Below are positions 60,165-64,000 of a DNA stretch of 64,000 bases, in pieces (within the stretch, counting starts at the first letter, position 1; every line of letters begins with the position of its first letter). The DNA is taken from positions 28,501-92,500 of the forward strand of contig JAJKFJ010022214.1 in assembly GCA_027382625.1 (NCBI GenBank). The letters run 5' to 3'. This DNA comes from Tetmemena sp. SeJ-2015 (lineage: Eukaryota > Ciliophora > Spirotrichea > Sporadotrichida > Oxytrichidae). Below the pieces are notes generated by a model. That model did no database searches. It worked only from the letters and a program-made list of their open reading frames with translations, and had not been told where the DNA came from. The translations under genes and the position numbers were made by a program.

Positions 60165-61078
60165 TCATGACTTTCTAGAATCTAACCATTGATATAGAGA
60201 TTCTTGTAAAAATCTCTCAGAGTCTTTTAATAAAGACATTTTTCTTTGACTTTGAGTTGTTTTAATTCCTACTTAGACTCTTATAAGATTTCTTTTTCAG
60301 TGATGATTTGTTAATTGACACTTATTAATGCAATTTATGATTCTTGCTCTCTCTTTTATGAATCGGTTAATCCCTCTTTGCATTTTTTAACAAGAACTAT
60401 TGTATTCTTTAATATTTCGTTTTCAACTAATTTTACCATTTCCTTATTAATTTAGTTTGCTAAATTTTGAAACGAGTTTTACTGTATCTCGTATTCCTTA
60501 AGTTCTTCTTGTTGTTATGAAACATTATTATATATGTCTAGATATCTATGATGCAATCTTTTTAGCTCATAAAGATTTCTATCTTTTATCCTGATGTCTT
60601 CAATTTCTACAATTCTGAAAGAATCTCTCACTATCTGTATTTTGTTTCACTAAATGTACTTTTTCATAACTTTGTTATCAACTAGCTGCAAGTCATAGCA
60701 TCTTTGGCAGAGCAGTTTGAATACATCATCTTATTCTTCTGATTAATTAATCAATTTCTGCAAAAATTTTGCTATATTGAATCTGTTAATCTTGCTCTAT
60801 GCTCTATTACTTTAAATGTAACTAGCTCCTAAAAATATGGCATCATTTTCATTTGTATGGAATCCTGCATTAAAAATACTGCTGCCACTGTTATTCATTT
60901 ATCCAAATCCTCTATAACTAAACCCAAAGTTTCCTTATCACTAATCATTGAAATTCGCTGTCTATTGTTTGGGGATATTAGGCTCTTACTTGAATGTGAG
61001 ATATCTATCATTTATTATAACTTTCAAGCATTGAGTCTTCTCTCCGCAACGAGAACAACTGTCAGAATAATTTTCCAT
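60165..61078 (-). pseudogene. Type 6 family gene, two TGA and a frameshift
   Basis: Starts 'MENYSDSCSRCGEKTQC' at 61078. The zinc loop contains an in-frame TGA before 'GNFGFSYRGFGQ', a Gly/Phe-rich stretch. The second half-site is 'KLLCQRCYDL', followed by another TGA. Frame then runs through 'FRIVEIEDIRIKDRNL', 'VLVKKCKEGLTDSQKREQ' and 'IITEKEILQESKQELKQL'. A frameshift near 60235 is needed for the end 'SLLKDSERFLQES'. Closest to the intact 57.3 kb gene. Confidence 0.75.
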
Positions 61079-61079
61079 C

Positions 61080-61880
61080 ACTTTATAATTATTAATGCTT
61101 AATTTATTAAATTACAGACAATTTAATAATCAAAGAATCTAATTTTTCAAATCTTTTATGCTTTTAGTCTAATATTTTAAGAAATTTATATTTAGTTTTT
61201 AGTACTAAATTACTAAAATAAAAAAATTACTAATATTTTAAGTTCCGTAACGCAAATAATTTGATAGAAATTAAAATATTTCATAAATTAAAATATTATT
61301 TTTTTTTGTTTCGTTTTAGTTTTCCTGCTTTAATTATCTATGGATAATTTATTTCTTTAAGTTTAAATTAAAAATAAAATTAAAGAATATTATGAAACTT
61401 AAAAGTATGACAAAGATTTTGCTTAAAAATATTATATCTTCGTATCAGTAATTACTTTTAATAATTTAGGACTGAAAACTTCTTTATACAATAATATTAA
61501 AATCTCTTTTTTATATTGAGATTAGTTATAATTTTTGAATATAAAATGAGTGTTCAAATATCCTTTTTATAGGGAAGGTGGCTTATTCTAACTTACAGAC
61601 TTCATTTTTATTTTTAAGCTTAACAAATTTAAATGCAATTATCATTTATTTTAATCATCATCTTCGAGCCTCAGTATTTAAAAGACTTATTATTGATCTA
61701 CATCGAATATCTTCTCATTATTAATCTCACAAACAAGTTAAAAGTCAGCTTCAGTTAAAATTATTAATTCAACCTTTTTTAATTTAATATTCATATATAG
61801 AAACTGAAAATCTTAGGAAAATTTAACTAAAAAATGTTCTAAAATAATTAAACTTTAAAATTAGCATTAAAAGAAAATTT
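61080..61880. other. AT-rich spacer
   Basis: No gene seen. Confidence 0.45.
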
Positions 61881-61884
61881 CGGG

Positions 61885-62430
61885 TTATTAGAAAAACATC
61901 AGATCATGATAGGAATGGCGATGTTACTAAGACTTACTAGTCAAGAGAGACCTACGTTTACTCTGATGCCTCCTACGTTATCTTATGACAAACAGTTGTA
62001 AAAGGTAGGTCAGAGCGCAATTACTTATTATGATGTAAGGTGAAGGCCTCCACCTTAGTTCAAGCTTTCTCTCCAGAAGACTTAACTCCTCTTCATTTAC
62101 TCTTGCGCTGAGAGCTAAGCAGTGACAGATACATGGAGTAAAATTGGTAAACTGAACTTTCACCTTTTTATTCAGTTGAGTTCAAGCTCTCAAAGTATTG
62201 TTAGTCCTTGTTTGAATATCTCCTATCTTGTCTGTGATAATGAGTCTCTGATGATAATTTCTTACTCTAGACGATAGCCTAGTTGGTCAACTGTCGCCTT
62301 CAAGTTTTTAAACAATTGCCGTAGATGTAGTAGTTTTAGTTGCATTTATATTAAAATACCACTAAATTTTAATTCTAATATATAAAGAATTACAGAACAA
62401 GGACTCAATCAGCATGTAAAGATAAATAAG
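61885..62430. mobile_element. Ubiquitin-carrying element, copy D (inverted)
   Basis: On the minus strand the marker TGATTGAGTCCTTGTTCTGT is followed by the Thr/Ser leader ('TTTSTAIVQKLEG') and the ubiquitin remnant. Terminal repeats are not clear, so both ends are approximate. Internal DNA (61900-62170) is GC-richer than the flanks. Confidence 0.5.
62165..62350 (-). pseudogene. Ubiquitin-derived pseudogene
   Basis: 'QRLIITDKIGDIQTRTNNTL' matches ubiquitin 41-60, with the [20 protein letters not shown] order retained but worn. Upstream and downstream frames are broken. The inserted stretch seen in copies A and B is not evident, so D may descend from a different stage. Confidence 0.5.
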
Positions 62431-62431
62431 T

Positions 62432-63460
62432 GAGGTGAATAGTAGGTTATAAGAATAAGATCAAAGCCCAATTCATTATTATATATATGTGATTAAGGCT
62501 AAAATTATTGCAGATTAGTGGTTGGTTAATATGGTTTAATTCTAATATTTATTGACATTTATTATAATGATCAGAGCTATATTTAAAACTCTAATGATTG
62601 ATTTGATTTCTCTGTAGTGATCAGTTGTTAACAAATGGGTGTCATAATTTAATCTGAACCTAATCTTTTCCTATATGATAATTCAAATATCACCCTCTTA
62701 CTTTTTTTTAATGCCTGAGAACATTCTATTCAACAAAGACCTTCTACTTAGGACTCTTTTAATTCTTAGATTCCACGATTCACTTCACTTATTTATCTTT
62801 ATTTCTGACAAAATCAATTCATGATCAATTGATCTTATTCATCCCAAATAATTAATTATTAATTATACTAAAAGTGTGGGTTTCATAATTTTGGTATTTT
62901 AAAAGGCTCAAATAACTTTGCCTTTGATAGTTTATTAAAATATTAAATAAGTTTGATCTTCAATTACTTCCATAGCACTCCTCAGAAGCGAGATATAGTT
63001 ATTGCTTCGTCTTAATATATTAATTCATAAAAATACTCCGAAATTGACTTTCCATCCCAAAAATTGTAGCGATTTAAGTTTTTAAAATTTAATTATGCAT
63101 TATTTATTTAAATTATAGAGAATTAAACTATCTTTTTATATTCCAATTAAAAATTATTAACAAATTTATTTTTCTTCTCTATAAATCTTATGAAGCAGTT
63201 TTCTTTTAGCATTCTTTTTCAAGCTAACTTAAGTAATTCTAAAATGAATCTCTCTCTATCAATTATAATATTTATATTTTATACGAATTTAATTTCAAAT
63301 AAGGTATTTATTTTATTAATTTGTTTTCAGAAAATATTTAATTTTAAATGGATTTTTTTATTTATGAAATAAAAATTATATTATGATTAAAAGATAAATA
63401 TTTTTTTTTAAAAAAATTTTATACTCAAAATTAATTAGCATAGCAATGAAACGCTTATGA
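62432..63460. other. AT-rich spacer
   Basis: No gene seen. Confidence 0.45.
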
Positions 63461-63463
63461 TAG

Positions 63464-64000
63464 TCAAAAAAGATTTTATGGCTATTCTTTCATATTTTAA
63501 ACGCTATCACAATTTTCACAACATTTTTCAGCTTATTCCACCAATGACCTTTTCTCTAATATTTTGAGTCTATGGAAATCCAGTTCAAATCCTTGGACAA
63601 TAGATTCTTTTGTTATAAGTCCCCTCTCGAAGTACTCCTCTAGCTGATCTAAAACACTCTACTTTGCGGTTTAAAGCTCCATTTCCTAACTTAATGCCTT
63701 TCTCAATCCCTCTCTGCATTTTTCTAAAAAATTTTCAGCATATTTGCAGAATTCATTATCTATTAATTCTGCTATACCCTTATTAATTGAGTTTGCTATA
63801 TTTTGAAACTAATTTTATTGCACCTCACTTTCCTTTAGTTCTTCTTAAATATTAATTTAATCGTCATTGTAAATATCTTCATATTTTTAGTACAATTATT
63901 TAAGATCATTTAGTTTTGTATCTTTTCTGATGATATTTTCAATTTCTAGAACTTTGAAATTATCTTTCATGAATTGATCTTAATTTTTCAGAATATGCTA
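63464..64000 (-). CDS. Type 6 family protein, C-terminal part (runs off window)
   Basis: An open frame from the window end to TGA at 63464, 178 codons, with no internal TGA. It covers 'FKVLEIENIIRKDTKL', 'LYQKYEDIYNDDQINIQEEL', 'FLEKCREGLRKALSQEMEL' and the type 6 tail 'LITKESIVQGFELDFHRL', ending 'NMKEQPQNLF'. This matches the last 60% of the 57.3 kb gene. The zinc module should lie beyond 64000. A 'CCENC' near the end is unusual for the tail. Confidence 0.82.

Noticed and set aside
1..64000. Telomere repeats, CRISPR arrays, bacterial operons
   Set aside because: None seen; the genetic code, composition and gene structure are those of a ciliate nucleus.

Overview
The window is AT-rich (nearly 80% A+T by eye) ciliate nuclear DNA. 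Long reading frames appear only if TAA and TAG are read as Gln and TGA is kept as the stop. With that code about two dozen genes and gene remnants emerge, nearly all from one paralogous family. No rRNA gene, telomere repeat or CRISPR array was recognised. Several insertions flanked by direct repeats sit inside genes and restore a full-length frame when removed on paper. This points to germline (micronuclear) DNA of a ciliate that removes internal eliminated sequences (IESs). The species is not identified; a spirotrich or oligohymenophorean would fit the code.

Family architecture, mostly 262-319 aa and one member of 451 aa: an N-terminal zinc-binding module (CxxC, often an H or HC, a 25-60 residue loop, then YCxxC), a coiled coil, a middle helix (type 1 signature 'INFxEIxxLFMCMKELS'), and a charged helical C-terminal half. 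This resembles a RING-less TRIM layout, but I cannot name a function. Subfamilies: type 1 (2.9, 13.5, 16.8, 22.7, 28.1, 29.9 kb), type 1b (4.6, 8.2, 9.6, 20.0, 26.0 kb), long type 2 (32.2, 34.2 kb), type 3 tandem pair (36.5, 38.4 kb), type 4 (41.0, 42.6 kb), type 5 (44.0, 45.7 kb) and a minus-strand type 6 (47.2-64.0 kb). Members from 2.9 to 46.5 kb are on the plus strand, except the 8.2 kb gene. From 47.2 kb to the end they are on the minus strand.

Intact frames alternate with decayed copies. Five members carry exactly one in-frame TGA, and four of those lie in the zinc loop. Others have frameshifts or are fragments. Most members share a TTGAATATTTAA-like box about 45-75 bp upstream of the ATG, on whichever strand the gene lies.

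Mobile and repeat content: a near-perfect 893-bp palindrome at the left edge; two 815-bp elements with long terminal inverted repeats (TIRs) and 8-bp target duplications, one inside a gene, plus a decayed relative; a TIR family carrying broken ubiquitin coding sequence (31.1, 52.7, 54.0, 61.9 kb) and a relative with other cargo (23.9 kb); and a structured GC-rich island at 58.7-59.2 kb that may be a non-coding RNA. Spaces between genes are AT-rich and mostly featureless.
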